In this document: positions 32,313 through 41,622 of the stretch, in pieces
Numbering within the stretch: the first letter of the stretch is position 1
How the letters are laid out: the number at the start of each line of letters is the position of its first letter
Origin: Anaerosacchariphilus hominis
GTDB lineage: Bacteria > Bacillota > Clostridia > Lachnospirales > Lachnospiraceae
Assembly (NCBI RefSeq): GCF_014290175.1
Contig: NZ_JACOOR010000007.1
Coordinates: forward strand, 1 to 64,000
DNA length: 64,000 nucleotides
Direction: 5' to 3'
The notes under the pieces: model-generated
Databases searched by the model: none
What the model was told of the DNA's origin: nothing
What the model saw: the letters and a program-made list of their open reading frames with translations, nothing else
Translations under genes and position numbers: made by a program

Positions 32313-34910
32313 ATGAAGAAGGTAATGGAGATTTTCAAAAGAGATCTCTGCCGGTTGAGGAAAACACCGGCGGCTATCATCGTAGCCGTGGGCATGTGTA
32401 TTATTCCGGCGCTGTACGCCTGGTTTAATATCGCGGCAAACCGGGATCCTTACGGAAACACAGCAAATATCAAGGTGGCTGTGGCAAATAACGACGTGGG
32501 GGCAGAGAACAAAAAGAGAACCTTGGACGCAGGCCGGCAGATTCTGGACCAGATGGAAGAAAACGACGACCTGGGCTGGGTATTCACGGACGAGGAGGAT
32601 GCGGTAAACGGCGTAAAATCAGGAAAATACTACGCCGCCATCGTAATACCGGAGACCTTCAGTGCAGATTTGCTGCAGATAGAAGACGGAACCCTCGGAA
32701 GTCCGGAGATTAAATATTATGTAAACGAGAAACGGAACGCGGTAGCGCCCAAGATCACAAACACGGGTTCCACCACCGTTCAGAATAAGATCGAGGAAGA
32801 GTTCTACAAGGTGGCTTCCGAGGCCATCGCCGAGGAGCTTCAGAGCGTGGGCGGCAGCCTGGCGGACGATCTGGAGACCACCAATGATAATATTCTGAGC
32901 ATGATCGCCGACGCCCGCAAGAACTTCCAGGACTATCAGACCGTGCTGGCAAATGTGGAATCCACCATCGCCAAGAGCAGTGCCCAGATCGCCCACACCC
33001 AGACCACTCTGGATCAGGCCATCTCCGCAGCCAACTCCGGCAGCAAGTCCTTCAAGGAAGCCAAGGAGTTGATTAAGAGCAGCCGGAAAAATGTCCGAGC
33101 TTTCGGAGCGACCTTCGACCAGAGCATGAGCGACGGAGAGACGCTGCTGACAGATATTCAGACCACGGCCAGCAAGAATCTGGGTGGTCTGGAGACCACG
33201 GCCCAGCAGATGAATACGCTGATGGGGGCGTTAAAGAGGACTGCGGAGAGTATTAAGACGGACAGCAGTAATTCCATTCAGGCTTTGGATGATACGATTG
33301 CGGCATTTAAGGCGAAGCTGCAAAATCTTCAGAGTCAGCCGACTCCGGATCAGGCAACGCTTTATCAGATACAGGAAGTTATCAAACAGCTTACAGAATC
33401 CAAAACCGCCCTTGAAGGCCTGCAAAAGCAGAACGGGGATGTTTTAACCCAGATCGAGGAAATGCAGGGAAGCACCGGAACCCTGAATCATATCATGACT
33501 GATATGAGCACCACCCGGAAGGACTCCGAAAAGCTGCTGGCCCAGGGAAAGACCACTCTGCGGGATTTGAGAAGCGGCCTGAACCAGAATCTGATGCCGG
33601 GTCTCAGCTCCTCACTGGATACGGTGTCCGGTCTCACAGGCGATATGAAGACCACCCTGAAGGATGTGGCAGCCACTGCAGACCAGATGAAGGGCCTTCT
33701 GAATGAACTGGACGCCAGCCTGACCTCCGGTTCCGAGGCCCTGAAGCAGACAGGAAATTCCCTGTCCCTGGTGGATGAGCGTCTGGCCGGCCTTCAGAGC
33801 GATCTGGAGACCCTGCGGGCTTCCGATGCTTACCAGGAGATTCTGGATCTGCAGGATATCAATCCGGACGCGGTTTCCAAATTTATGACCTCTCCCATCC
33901 AGCTGAACAGCACCACCTTCTATGAGATGGAGGACTATGGCTCCGGCATGACGCCCTTCTATACGAATCTGGCCCTCTGGGTAGGCGGCATGGTGCTCAT
34001 CGCCATCATGAAACAGGAAGTGGACGAGGACGAGAAGGTGAAGAAGTTTACCCTCCGTCAGGCTTACTTCGGACGGCAGATGATTTTCATCCTCCTGTCT
34101 GTGATTCAGTCCCTGATCGTGTGTCTGGGCGACCTGTATCTTCTGAAGGTACAGTGTGTCCACCCGGGTCTCTTTATCCTGACCGGCGTGGTGGCGGGCT
34201 TCGTATACCTGAATCTGATTTACGCTATTACGGCAGCCTTTAAGCATATCGGCCGGGCTATCTTCGTGTTCCTGGTTATCATCCAGATTCCGGGATCCAC
34301 AGGAACCTTCCCGGTGGAGATGATGGGCGGCTTCTATCAGGCCATCTACCGTCTGATGCCCTTTACCTACAGTAACGGAGCCATGCGTGAGGCCATCGGA
34401 GGCCTGTATTACAATACCTATCTGAAGGATATGGGGATTCTGGCAGCCTACCTGCTTCTGGCCCTGCTCATCGGACTGGTGTTAAGACCGATGCTGCTGA
34501 ATCTGAACGCCATGTTTGACCGGAAGCTGAAAGAGGCAGATTTGATCATTTATGAAGAGAATAACAAGACCGACGACTGCCCGCCGGAGCTGATCGCGGC
34601 GGCTCTGCGGAGAGATCCCCAGATGCGGGAGGAGTTCCGGGAGCGCGCGGAGCGGTTTGAAAAGACCTATAAACGGCGGAAGCGGATCGGTTTCCTGCTG
34701 ATGGCAGTGGTGCCGCTGATTTTCCTGATTCTGATGTTCAGCGTGGAATCCAAGCTGATTTATCTGGTACTGTGGATCGCGACCCTCATCGGCCTGTCCC
34801 TCTACCTGATCTGGCTGGAATATCACCATGAGCGCATGCAGAAGCAGCTGCAGCTGGACGGGCTCTCCGAGAGTGAGCTTCTGGCGGCTATGAAGGAGGA
34901 AAGAGCATGA
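32313..34910 (+). CDS. YhgE/Pip family membrane protein (first of pair)
   Basis: 865 residues from the ATG at 32313. The first helix (about 17-40), TPAAIIVAVGMCIIPALYAW, is followed by the YhgE N-terminal domain and a long helical extracellular region (about 150-530). A C-terminal membrane domain of about six helices (about 550-720) resembles ABC-2 permeases. The protein ends in a charged cytosolic tail with one or two more helices. Relatives include the phage infection protein Pip of Lactococcus and ESX-associated YueB-like proteins. A four-base overlap (ATGA) with the next gene indicates coupling. GAGGAGG lies upstream; the ATG at 32304 is too close to it. Confidence 0.88.
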   Translation: MKKVMEIFKRDLCRLRKTPAAIIVAVGMCIIPALYAWFNIAANRDPYGNTANIKVAVANNDVGAENKKRTLDAGRQILDQMEENDDLGWVFTDEEDAVNGVKSGKYYAAIVIPETFSADLLQIEDGTLGSPEIKYYVNEKRNAVAPKITNTGSTTVQNKIEEEFYKVASEAIAEELQSVGGSLADDLETTNDNILSMIADARKNFQDYQTVLANVESTIAKSSAQIAHTQTTLDQAISAANSGSKSFKEAKELIKSSRKNVRAFGATFDQSMSDGETLLTDIQTTASKNLGGLETTAQQMNTLMGALKRTAESIKTDSSNSIQALDDTIAAFKAKLQNLQSQPTPDQATLYQIQEVIKQLTESKTALEGLQKQNGDVLTQIEEMQGSTGTLNHIMTDMSTTRKDSEKLLAQGKTTLRDLRSGLNQNLMPGLSSSLDTVSGLTGDMKTTLKDVAATADQMKGLLNELDASLTSGSEALKQTGNSLSLVDERLAGLQSDLETLRASDAYQEILDLQDINPDAVSKFMTSPIQLNSTTFYEMEDYGSGMTPFYTNLALWVGGMVLIAIMKQEVDEDEKVKKFTLRQAYFGRQMIFILLSVIQSLIVCLGDLYLLKVQCVHPGLFILTGVVAGFVYLNLIYAITAAFKHIGRAIFVFLVIIQIPGSTGTFPVEMMGGFYQAIYRLMPFTYSNGAMREAIGGLYYNTYLKDMGILAAYLLLALLIGLVLRPMLLNLNAMFDRKLKEADLIIYEENNKTDDCPPELIAAALRRDPQMREEFRERAERFEKTYKRRKRIGFLLMAVVPLIFLILMFSVESKLIYLVLWIATLIGLSLYLIWLEYHHERMQKQLQLDGLSESELLAAMKEERA

Positions 34911-37102
34911 GAAACATCCTGCAGATTTTTTTAAGAGATGTAAAGAAAATATCACATAATACGATTGCTCTGATTATCATGATCGGTATTCTGGTGGTTC
35001 CCACCCTGTATGCCTGGTTCAATATCGGCGGCAGCTGGGATCCTTATGAGAATACTTCGGACATCAAGATCGCGGTGGCCAGCGACGACGCCGGATACCA
35101 GGGAGACCTGCTGGCAGTGGATATTAACCTGGGCGACCGGATTCTCACCTACTTCCATGAGAACGACGACATGGACTGGGTATTTACCGACAGTGAGGAG
35201 GCCGTCGAGGGCACTAAGGCGGGACGCTACTATGCGGCCATCGTGGTTCCGGAGACCTTCAGCCACGATATGATGACCCTGTTTTCCGTCAACGAAGAGC
35301 TGGTAAACCCGGAGCTTCAGTATTATTCCAATGATAAAAAGAATGCCATCGCTTCCATCGTAACCGAGAAGAAGGGCGACGCGGTCAAGGGCGAGGTCAG
35401 CGAGAAGTTCGTAAAGGCCATTTCCCAGGCAGCTCTGGAGGCCATGAAAACCGTGGTGAATATGGCAGACGAGGCGGACCAGTCCGACCTGGTAGACAAC
35501 CTGCTGGTGAATCTGGACGACATTTCTTCCGATCTGACAGCGGCAGCAGGAACCGTGAGGGCCTTTGAAAATATGTCCTCCGCAGCCAACGGCATGCTGT
35601 CCACCACATCCACCTTCCTGCAGGATACCAAGGGACGCTTTGACGGCGACCTGGATTCCCTGAAGGAGGTCAAGGGAACCGTCAAGGATGTGAAGAGCGC
35701 CATGGAGGGCACCACAGACAACCTGAACGCCGCGCTGAAGTCCAGCACGGCACTGTATACCCAGATGTCCCAGGTGGTCAAAAACGCCATTTCCACAGTG
35801 GCCAACTCCGAGGACCTGAAGAATGAGCTGGCTACCCTGAAAGCCACGTCTGCACAGCTGGTAGCGGGATATGAGATAGCCGTAAATCAGATTGGCAATA
35901 TTGTAAATGACGAATCGAATAAGGATATCGTAGAGTCAGCGCAGCTGAATACGCTTTATGTGGATCTGTGTACGATGCTGCAGTATGCCAAGGTATTGCA
36001 GCAGGGCCTGACCCAGGTGGAGCAGGATCTGGCAACCATGGCCACCGACGCGGCCACTGCCCAGGCGGAGATCGACAAACTGGTTTCCCAGGCAGCCCAG
36101 AATGCAGCCTCCGTCCAGAAGGACTACGAGGATAACGTAAAAAAGGATCTGGATGATCTGTCCAAGTCCGTATCCAAGACCCATTCCAAGGTATCCACCC
36201 TGATGGATTCCGTGGACGCCGGTATCGACGGCGTTACCGGACTGGCGGACGGCGCACAGTCCGACCTGACCAGGCTTCAGAAGACTCTGACCGACTCCGG
36301 GGACCTGCTGGAGCGGGCGGCAGCGGATCTGACCGACCTGGCGGATCGTCTCCGGGACGAAAAGGGCCGGGACAGCCTGGATACCATCGATTCCCTGCTG
36401 GACGAGGATCTGGACGTGGTGGGAACCTTCATGTCCACACCGGTGGAACTGACCACCGAGCACGTCTATGAGGTGGAGAACTACGGCTCCGCCATGGCTC
36501 CCTTCTACACCACCCTGGCCATCTGGGTAGGCGGCGTCGTCATGGCGGCCATGCTGAAGGCAGGCGTAAAGAAGAAAGAGCTGGAAGGCCTGACCAATGT
36601 AAAAGAGCATCAGAAGTATCTGGGAAGATACCTGCTGTTCCTGATTCTGGGACTGCTCCAGACCACCCTGATCTGCCTGGGAGACCTGTATTTCCTGGGT
36701 ATCCAGTGCAAGAGCCCCCTGCTCTTCCTGCTGGCTGGCTGGGTGAGCAGCATCGTCTATGTGAATATTATTTATACCCTGTGCGTTTCCTTCGGAGACA
36801 TCGGAAAGGCCGTCAGCGTCATTCTGATGGTACTGCAGGTGGCCGGTACGGGCGGAAACTTCCCCATCGAGCTGGCACCAGCTTTCTTCCGGAAGCTGTA
36901 CAGCGCCCTGCCCTTCGTCTACAGCATGAACGCCATGCGGGAGACCATCGCGGGCTTTTACGGAAACTACTACTGGGAGCAGCTGGGCACCCTGCTTCTC
37001 TACCTGATCCCGTCCCTGCTGGTGGGCCTGCTTCTCAGGAAGCCCATCATCAAGTGGAACGAGCATTTCGAGGAAAATCTGGAAAGCACTCATATGATGT
37101 AA
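34907..37102 (+). CDS. YhgE/Pip family membrane protein (second of pair)
   Basis: 731 residues. The same plan as its upstream neighbour: N-terminal helix (about 15-37) with IGILVVPTLYAWFNIGGSWDPY, a long helical extracellular region rich in alanine and aspartate heptads (about 180-500), and a C-terminal six-helix ABC-2-like domain (about 535-715). Unlike the first gene there is no extra cytosolic tail. The pair looks like a tandem duplication followed by divergence, and the two may form a heterodimer. Controlled by the TetR operator upstream. The substrate, if any, is unknown. Confidence 0.9.
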   Translation: MRNILQIFLRDVKKISHNTIALIIMIGILVVPTLYAWFNIGGSWDPYENTSDIKIAVASDDAGYQGDLLAVDINLGDRILTYFHENDDMDWVFTDSEEAVEGTKAGRYYAAIVVPETFSHDMMTLFSVNEELVNPELQYYSNDKKNAIASIVTEKKGDAVKGEVSEKFVKAISQAALEAMKTVVNMADEADQSDLVDNLLVNLDDISSDLTAAAGTVRAFENMSSAANGMLSTTSTFLQDTKGRFDGDLDSLKEVKGTVKDVKSAMEGTTDNLNAALKSSTALYTQMSQVVKNAISTVANSEDLKNELATLKATSAQLVAGYEIAVNQIGNIVNDESNKDIVESAQLNTLYVDLCTMLQYAKVLQQGLTQVEQDLATMATDAATAQAEIDKLVSQAAQNAASVQKDYEDNVKKDLDDLSKSVSKTHSKVSTLMDSVDAGIDGVTGLADGAQSDLTRLQKTLTDSGDLLERAAADLTDLADRLRDEKGRDSLDTIDSLLDEDLDVVGTFMSTPVELTTEHVYEVENYGSAMAPFYTTLAIWVGGVVMAAMLKAGVKKKELEGLTNVKEHQKYLGRYLLFLILGLLQTTLICLGDLYFLGIQCKSPLLFLLAGWVSSIVYVNIIYTLCVSFGDIGKAVSVILMVLQVAGTGGNFPIELAPAFFRKLYSALPFVYSMNAMRETIAGFYGNYYWEQLGTLLLYLIPSLLVGLLLRKPIIKWNEHFEENLESTHMM

Positions 37103-37123
37103 AAATATGCTTATACCGCAAAG

Positions 37124-37165
37124 AATCCGTCATATACTTTAGCAATAAAGATATGGCGGATTTTT
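37124..37165 (+). terminator. Terminator after the YhgE pair
   Basis: AATCCGTCATAT (37124-37135) pairs with ATATGGCGGATT (37151-37162), with an inner CTTTA-gcaa-TAAAG, followed by five T residues. The T tract touches the annotated cwlD ATG. Confidence 0.8.
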
Positions 37166-37930
37166 ATGAGAGTATGGAAAAGAAAACTGCAGGAGGCTGC
37201 CGCCGGGGGCAGCGCCCTGAAGGACCTGCTGGCCGGCCGAGAACGGAGGGCGGGACTTCTAATGGCGGCCCTGGTGCTGACGGCGGCGGTGCTCTTCGGG
37301 CACAGCGGGAGAATGCGGGAGGCGGCGTCTTCCGGGGTGAAGAGCAGGAATCCGGCCACGGTGATCATCGACGCGGGTCACGGAGGCGACGACCCGGGCA
37401 AGATCGGTGTGGACGGAGTCCGGGAAAAGGAACTGAATCTGGCTATGGCCCTGCGTCTCCGGGAGCTTCTGGAGCAGCAGGATCTGGATGTGGTCATGAC
37501 CCGGGAGGATAACGAAGGCCTCTACGACCGGAACGTTGCCAATAAAAAGGCCCAGGATATGCGGAACCGCTGCGCTATGATCAATCAGGAGCAGCCGGCC
37601 TGCGTGGTGAGCATCCACCAGAACAGCTACCACGCGGAATCCGTCCACGGGGCCCAGGTTTTCTATTATAAGACCTCCAGAGAGAGCCGGAAGCTGGCGG
37701 AGATCCTTCAAAAGGAGCTGGTCCGGGTGGTGGAGCCGGAGAACCACCGGAAGGCCAAGGCCAACGACACCTATTACCTGCTGAAAAAGACGGAGGTGCC
37801 GGTGGTGATCGTGGAATGCGGGTTCTTAAGCAACTGGGAGGAGTGCGCGAAGCTGCAGGATGAAGTGTATCAGGAAAAACTCATGTGGGCGGTCCATCTG
37901 GGAGTTCTTAAATATCTGAATGAGCGCTGA
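37166..37930 (+). CDS. cwlD: N-acetylmuramoyl-L-alanine amidase, CwlD type
   Basis: 254 residues from 37166 (222 from 37262). A hydrophobic segment (about 30-45) serves as membrane anchor or signal, then the Amidase_3 domain (about 65-250). Zinc ligands are H72 in IIDAGHGG, E87 or E89 in VREKELNL and H151 in SIHQN, with a catalytic glutamate in IVECGFLSN. CwlD cleaves the muramic acid side chain during spore cortex maturation, making muramic lactam. The start at 37166 sits directly on a terminator and lacks a good ribosome site. The ATG at 37262, preceded by GGAGGG 11 bases away, is a fair alternative. Confidence 0.88.
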   Translation: MRVWKRKLQEAAAGGSALKDLLAGRERRAGLLMAALVLTAAVLFGHSGRMREAASSGVKSRNPATVIIDAGHGGDDPGKIGVDGVREKELNLAMALRLRELLEQQDLDVVMTREDNEGLYDRNVANKKAQDMRNRCAMINQEQPACVVSIHQNSYHAESVHGAQVFYYKTSRESRKLAEILQKELVRVVEPENHRKAKANDTYYLLKKTEVPVVIVECGFLSNWEECAKLQDEVYQEKLMWAVHLGVLKYLNER

Positions 37931-37935
37931 ATTCG

Positions 37936-37964
37936 TTGCCTTTCCTGTAAAAAAATGATATGAT
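37936..37964 (+). promoter_or_regulatory. Promoter of rpiB-upp run
   Basis: TTGCCT (37936-37941), a 17-base spacer, then TATGAT (37959-37964), 39 bases before the rpiB ATG. Confidence 0.6.
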
Positions 37965-38003
37965 ATGAAAAAATACAAATTTAACATAACAGGAGGAAAA
38001 AAG

Positions 38004-38435
38004 ATGATAGCACTGGGATGTGATCATGGCGGCTATGAGCTGATGCAGGAGGTAATCGCATATCTGGAGAAGGAAGGACTGGAGTACAAGAATTTCGGTA
38101 CCTTCAGCACAGACGCGGTGGACTATCCGGACTACGGCCATGCAGTGGCAAAGGCGATTCTGAGCGGAGAGTGTGAGAAGGGTATCCTGATCTGCGGAAC
38201 CGGCATCGGTATCTCCATTTCCGCCAACAGATACAAGGGAATCCGCGCGGCACTGTGCAGCGACTGCTTCAGCGCAGAGGCCACCAGACTCCATAACGAC
38301 GCGAACATTCTGGCTATGGGCGCCCGCGTACTGGGACCGGGACTGGCAGTGAAGATCGTAGATACCTTCCTGCACACCGAGTTCTCCAATGGAGAGCGTC
38401 ATATCAGACGAATCGAGAAGATCGAAGAATTATAA
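38004..38435 (+). CDS. rpiB: Ribose-5-phosphate isomerase B
   Basis: 143 residues, normal for RpiB, which interconverts ribose 5-phosphate and ribulose 5-phosphate in the cytosol. It opens [13 protein letters not shown], and the active-site motif [23 protein letters not shown] carries catalytic C64. [10 protein letters not shown] completes the site. The ATG at 38004 is set by CAGGAGG seven bases upstream; the longer frame to 37965 lacks one. It heads a run with upp and dCMP deaminase, a pentose/nucleotide salvage grouping. Confidence 0.95.
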   Translation: MIALGCDHGGYELMQEVIAYLEKEGLEYKNFGTFSTDAVDYPDYGHAVAKAILSGECEKGILICGTGIGISISANRYKGIRAALCSDCFSAEATRLHNDANILAMGARVLGPGLAVKIVDTFLHTEFSNGERHIRRIEKIEEL

Positions 38436-38449
38436 GGAGGAACAGAAGA

Positions 38450-39079
38450 ATGTCAAAAGTAGTAGTAATGGACCATCCGCTGATTCAGCACAAGATCGGA
38501 GTGATCCGCAAGAAGGAAACAGGAACCCGTGAGTTCCGCGATATGATCAGCGAGATCGGCGTCCTGATTACCTACGAGGCTACCAAGGATCTGAAGCTGC
38601 AGGACGTGGAGATCGAGACTCCCATCTGCAAGACCACCGTAAAGGAACTGGCAGGAAAGAAGCTGGCAGTCATCCCGATTCTGCGTGCGGGTCTGGGCAT
38701 GGTAGAAGGCGTTCTGGCCATGATCCCCTCTGCAAAGGTGGGCCATATCGGTTTGTACAGAAATGAAGAGACCCTGGAGCCCATCGAGTATTACTGCAAG
38801 ATCCCCAAGGACTGTGACGAGAGAGATGTTTTCGTGGTAGACCCCATGCTGGCTACCGGCGGATCCGCCATCGCGGCGATTCAGATGCTGAAGAACCGCG
38901 GCGTGAAGAATATGCGCTTCCTGTGTATTATTGCAGCGCCGGAAGGTGTAAAGAAGCTCCAGGAGGCTCATCCGGATGTGGATATCTACATCGGAGCTCT
39001 GGATGATCATCTGAATGAGAACGGCTACATCGTACCGGGACTGGGCGACGCGGGAGACCGTATCTTCGGAACCAAATAA
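38450..39079 (+). CDS. upp: Uracil phosphoribosyltransferase
   Basis: 209 residues, standard for Upp, which makes UMP from uracil and PRPP. The PRPP loop is [15 protein letters not shown] (about 128-142), and the uracil-side ends [25 protein letters not shown] lies upstream, 14 bases after rpiB. Its place between rpiB and a dCMP deaminase points to pyrimidine salvage. Confidence 0.97.
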   Translation: MSKVVVMDHPLIQHKIGVIRKKETGTREFRDMISEIGVLITYEATKDLKLQDVEIETPICKTTVKELAGKKLAVIPILRAGLGMVEGVLAMIPSAKVGHIGLYRNEETLEPIEYYCKIPKDCDERDVFVVDPMLATGGSAIAAIQMLKNRGVKNMRFLCIIAAPEGVKKLQEAHPDVDIYIGALDDHLNENGYIVPGLGDAGDRIFGTK

Positions 39080-39089
39080 GGAGAACTGT

Positions 39090-39575
39090 ATGAGCGGTAA
39101 GAGACAGGACTATATCAGCTGGGATGAATATTTTATGGGCGTGGCTCTGTTGTCCGGTATGCGTTCCAAGGATCCGAATACGCAGGTGGGGGCCTGTATC
39201 GTGAGTCAGGACAATAAGATTCTGTCCATGGGCTACAACGGATTTCCCAAGGGATGCGAGGACGATGAGTTTCCCTGGGAGCGGGACGGGGACGCCAATG
39301 AGACCAAATACCCCTTCGTGACCCATGCGGAGCTGAACGCTATTCTGAACTACCGGGGCGGAAGCCTGGAGGGGGCGAAGATCTACGTGGCCCTCTTTCC
39401 CTGTAATGAATGTGCGAAAGCTATCATTCAGGCAGGATTGAAGACGGTGGTTTACGCCTGCGACAAATACGCGGACACGGCGGCCACCCTGGCCTCCAAG
39501 CGCATGTTCCGGGCAGCGGGCGTGGAGCTGGTAGAGTACCTGCATACCGGGCGAGAGATTACCCTGGAGGTGTAA
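39090..39575 (+). CDS. Deoxycytidylate deaminase
   Basis: 161 residues of the dCMP deaminase/ComEB family, converting dCMP to dUMP for thymidylate synthesis. Zinc ligands are the histidine of THAELNAIL (with the catalytic glutamate) and both cysteines of FPCNECAKAI. RSKDPNTQVGACIV is the family's N-terminal signature. GGAGAA precedes the ATG 10 bases after upp. There is no late-competence cluster around it, so dCMP deaminase is the better name than ComEB. Confidence 0.93.
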   Translation: MSGKRQDYISWDEYFMGVALLSGMRSKDPNTQVGACIVSQDNKILSMGYNGFPKGCEDDEFPWERDGDANETKYPFVTHAELNAILNYRGGSLEGAKIYVALFPCNECAKAIIQAGLKTVVYACDKYADTAATLASKRMFRAAGVELVEYLHTGREITLEV

Positions 39576-39610
39576 GCCGGCCGGGGATAAAAGGGAGAAG
39601 GAAACTAAAT

Positions 39611-40699
39611 ATGAAAATCCGTTTAAGAGAAAACATGTTTTCAGACAGAGAGCAGCTGTTTCTGGAGGATGGGGAGCTGAAGGCCTATCTGTTCCGGTTT
39701 GAATCCGGCGTATGCGGAATCAAGCTGGAGAACAGCCTGGGCTATATTACCGTGCTGCCCTACCAGGGACAGATGGTGTGGGACGCCGTATTCCGCGGCC
39801 GTTCCCTGAAGATGCAGAATTCCTGCCATTTTCCCAGATTCCGTAAGGAGTTCCGGGATACCTACGGCTGCTATGTGATGCACTGCGGTATTCTCCGCAT
39901 GGGCTGCCCATCGGAGCAGGATACCCATCCCCATCACGGGGAGCTTCCCTATGTGACCTATGACGAGGCGGCTATTGTATCCGGCACCGACGAGAAGGGA
40001 CGCTATCTGGCGGTGACAGGACTCTATGAGTACAATAAGGCCTTTGGCGATCACTACGCGGCCAGACCCATGACGAAGCTGTATGCGGGCTCTTCCCTGC
40101 TGGATATCATTCTGGAGGTGGAGAACCTGGGAAGCGCGCCCATGGATATCATGTATCAGTGCCACATTAATAACGCGGTGGAGGAGGGGGCGAAGATTTA
40201 TCAGACCCTTCCCTGGGATGCGGATCATATGGTGGCCCGTACCAGTGTGCCCCAGTACAGCGAGGTGAACCCGAAGTTCCTGGAACTGCTGGATCGGGTA
40301 GAGAAGGACGTAAAAGCCACACGGGTGATCACAGAGGACGACCTCTACGATCCGGAAGTGGTCATGTTCCTGCGGAATCCCATCCGGGATGAGAAGGGCT
40401 ATGTCCACTATTTGTACCGTCATCTGGACGGAACCGCAGATTATACCACCTATAAAGCGGATGTGCTGACCTGCGGCGTGCGCTGGATCGTACATCATAA
40501 GGACTGGAACGCCATGGGAATGGCCCTTCCGGGCACAGCGGAGCCGGAAGGATATCTGGCGGAAAAGGAAAAGGGCAATGTGCGGAAGCTGCCCGGCGGA
40601 CAGGTATTCCGTTCCGTGATCACGGCGGGAAGCCTGACGGCTGAGGAAGCGGAAGAAAAGCAGCAGCTCATCGAAAAAATTATGGGGGAGAATAACTGA
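39611..40699 (+). CDS. DUF4432 family, aldose-1-epimerase-like protein
   Basis: 362 residues of the DUF4432 family, a beta-sandwich fold related to galactose mutarotase. It contains the expected histidine-rich HCGILRMGCPSEQDTHPHHGELPY (near 96-119) and long internal strands. No signal peptide. Related genes sit in sugar or sugar-acid catabolic operons, but the substrate is not known. The ATG at 39611 is chosen with AGGGAGAAGG upstream; the longer frame overlaps the deaminase. It is followed one base later by btpA, so both are surely one operon. Confidence 0.85.
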   Translation: MKIRLRENMFSDREQLFLEDGELKAYLFRFESGVCGIKLENSLGYITVLPYQGQMVWDAVFRGRSLKMQNSCHFPRFRKEFRDTYGCYVMHCGILRMGCPSEQDTHPHHGELPYVTYDEAAIVSGTDEKGRYLAVTGLYEYNKAFGDHYAARPMTKLYAGSSLLDIILEVENLGSAPMDIMYQCHINNAVEEGAKIYQTLPWDADHMVARTSVPQYSEVNPKFLELLDRVEKDVKATRVITEDDLYDPEVVMFLRNPIRDEKGYVHYLYRHLDGTADYTTYKADVLTCGVRWIVHHKDWNAMGMALPGTAEPEGYLAEKEKGNVRKLPGGQVFRSVITAGSLTAEEAEEKQQLIEKIMGENN

Positions 40700-40700
40700 C

Positions 40701-41528
40701 ATGGAAAGACTGGATAAGATTTTTAAGAACAAAAAACCGATCATCGGCATGGTACATCTGCGGCCCCTGCCGGGATCCCCGCTCTATGATCCGACCACCA
40801 TGGGCATGGAGAAGATCCTGGAGACGGCCCGGGAAGAGGCGAAGATGCTGGAGGCAGCGGGCGTGGACGGCGTACAGGTGGAGAATATGTGGGATATCCC
40901 CTATCTCCAGGGAGAGAAGATTGGTCCGGAGACCGTGGCAGCCCTTGCCCTGGGTGTCCATGAGGTGAAAAAGGTGGTATCCATTCCGGTGGGCGCCGAG
41001 TGTCACATGAACGGAGCGGACAAGGCTCTGGCCTGCGCGGTGGCAGGAGGAGCCAGCTGGGTGCGCGTCTTTGAGTGGTGTAATGCTTTTATCTCCCAGT
41101 CCGGCTATATCGAGGCCATCGGCGCAGAGCTGGCCAGAATGCGGAGCCATCTGAAGGCCGAGGAGATCGCGTTCCTCTGCGACGTGAACGTAAAGCACGG
41201 CAGCCATTTTATCATCCACGACAGAAGTGTGGAGGAGCAGGCCATGGACATCGAGGCCCAGGACGGAGACGCGGTCATCGTCACCGGCTTTGACACCGGC
41301 ATGCCGCCCAGTGTGGAAAAGGTACAGGAGTGCAAGAAGAAGGTGGGCCTGCCCATTCTGCTGGGAAGCGGACTGACCACAGAGAATGCCGCGGAGCTTT
41401 TAGGCTGCGCCGACGGCGCCATCGTGGGAAGCTACTTCAAGGAAGGAGGAAACTGGAAGAACCCGGTGGATCCCAAACGGACCAGAGCGTTTATGCAGGA
41501 AGTGGAGCGTCTGCGGAAAGAGCTGTAA
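40701..41528 (+). CDS. BtpA/SgcQ family protein
   Basis: 275 residues, a TIM-barrel of the BtpA family, which includes photosystem I biogenesis protein BtpA of cyanobacteria and SgcQ of a phosphotransferase sugar operon in E. coli. It opens KPIIGMVHLRPLPGSPLYD and contains GVDGVQVENMWDIPY and VIVTGFDTGMPPSVEKV, with the phosphate loop ILLGSGLTTENAAELL. In non-photosynthetic bacteria it accompanies sugar genes as a likely aldolase or isomerase; the reaction is not established. The mobile element begins directly after its stop. Confidence 0.88.
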   Translation: MERLDKIFKNKKPIIGMVHLRPLPGSPLYDPTTMGMEKILETAREEAKMLEAAGVDGVQVENMWDIPYLQGEKIGPETVAALALGVHEVKKVVSIPVGAECHMNGADKALACAVAGGASWVRVFEWCNAFISQSGYIEAIGAELARMRSHLKAEEIAFLCDVNVKHGSHFIIHDRSVEEQAMDIEAQDGDAVIVTGFDTGMPPSVEKVQECKKKVGLPILLGSGLTTENAAELLGCADGAIVGSYFKEGGNWKNPVDPKRTRAFMQEVERLRKEL

Positions 41529-41530
41529 GG

Positions 41531-41584
41531 CGCATAAAAAGAGGCGGAAGCGGAAGGCTTAATAGTGACAAGTAACTATTTTGT
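41531..41584 (+). repeat. Left terminal inverted repeat of the element
   Basis: The core is 41556-41578, starting GGCTTAATAGTGAC and ending GTAACTA. It matches the reverse complement of 56193-56215 at 20 of 23 positions. Outside the core GCATAAAAA and GGCGGAA are also shared with the other end. Confidence 0.75.
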
Positions 41585-41591
41585 CGCAGAG

Positions 41592-41622
41592 AACGGTGTG
41601 ACCCGAAGGTCACGCCGTTTTT
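41592..41622. terminator. Hairpin at the 3' end of the recombinase gene
   Basis: A 12-bp stem AACGGTGTGACC / GGTCACGCCGTT with one G-T pair and a CGAA loop, followed by TTT on the plus strand. The recombinase stop lies within it. Confidence 0.7.

Noticed and set aside
35936..37093. A 385-residue frame opposite the second YhgE gene
   Set aside because: Shadow frame opposite a clearly coding gene; no start signals and no domain.
39410..39610. N-terminal extension of the DUF4432 protein into the deaminase gene
   Set aside because: The added codons overlap a conserved coding gene in another frame, and a good ribosome site precedes the ATG at 39611.
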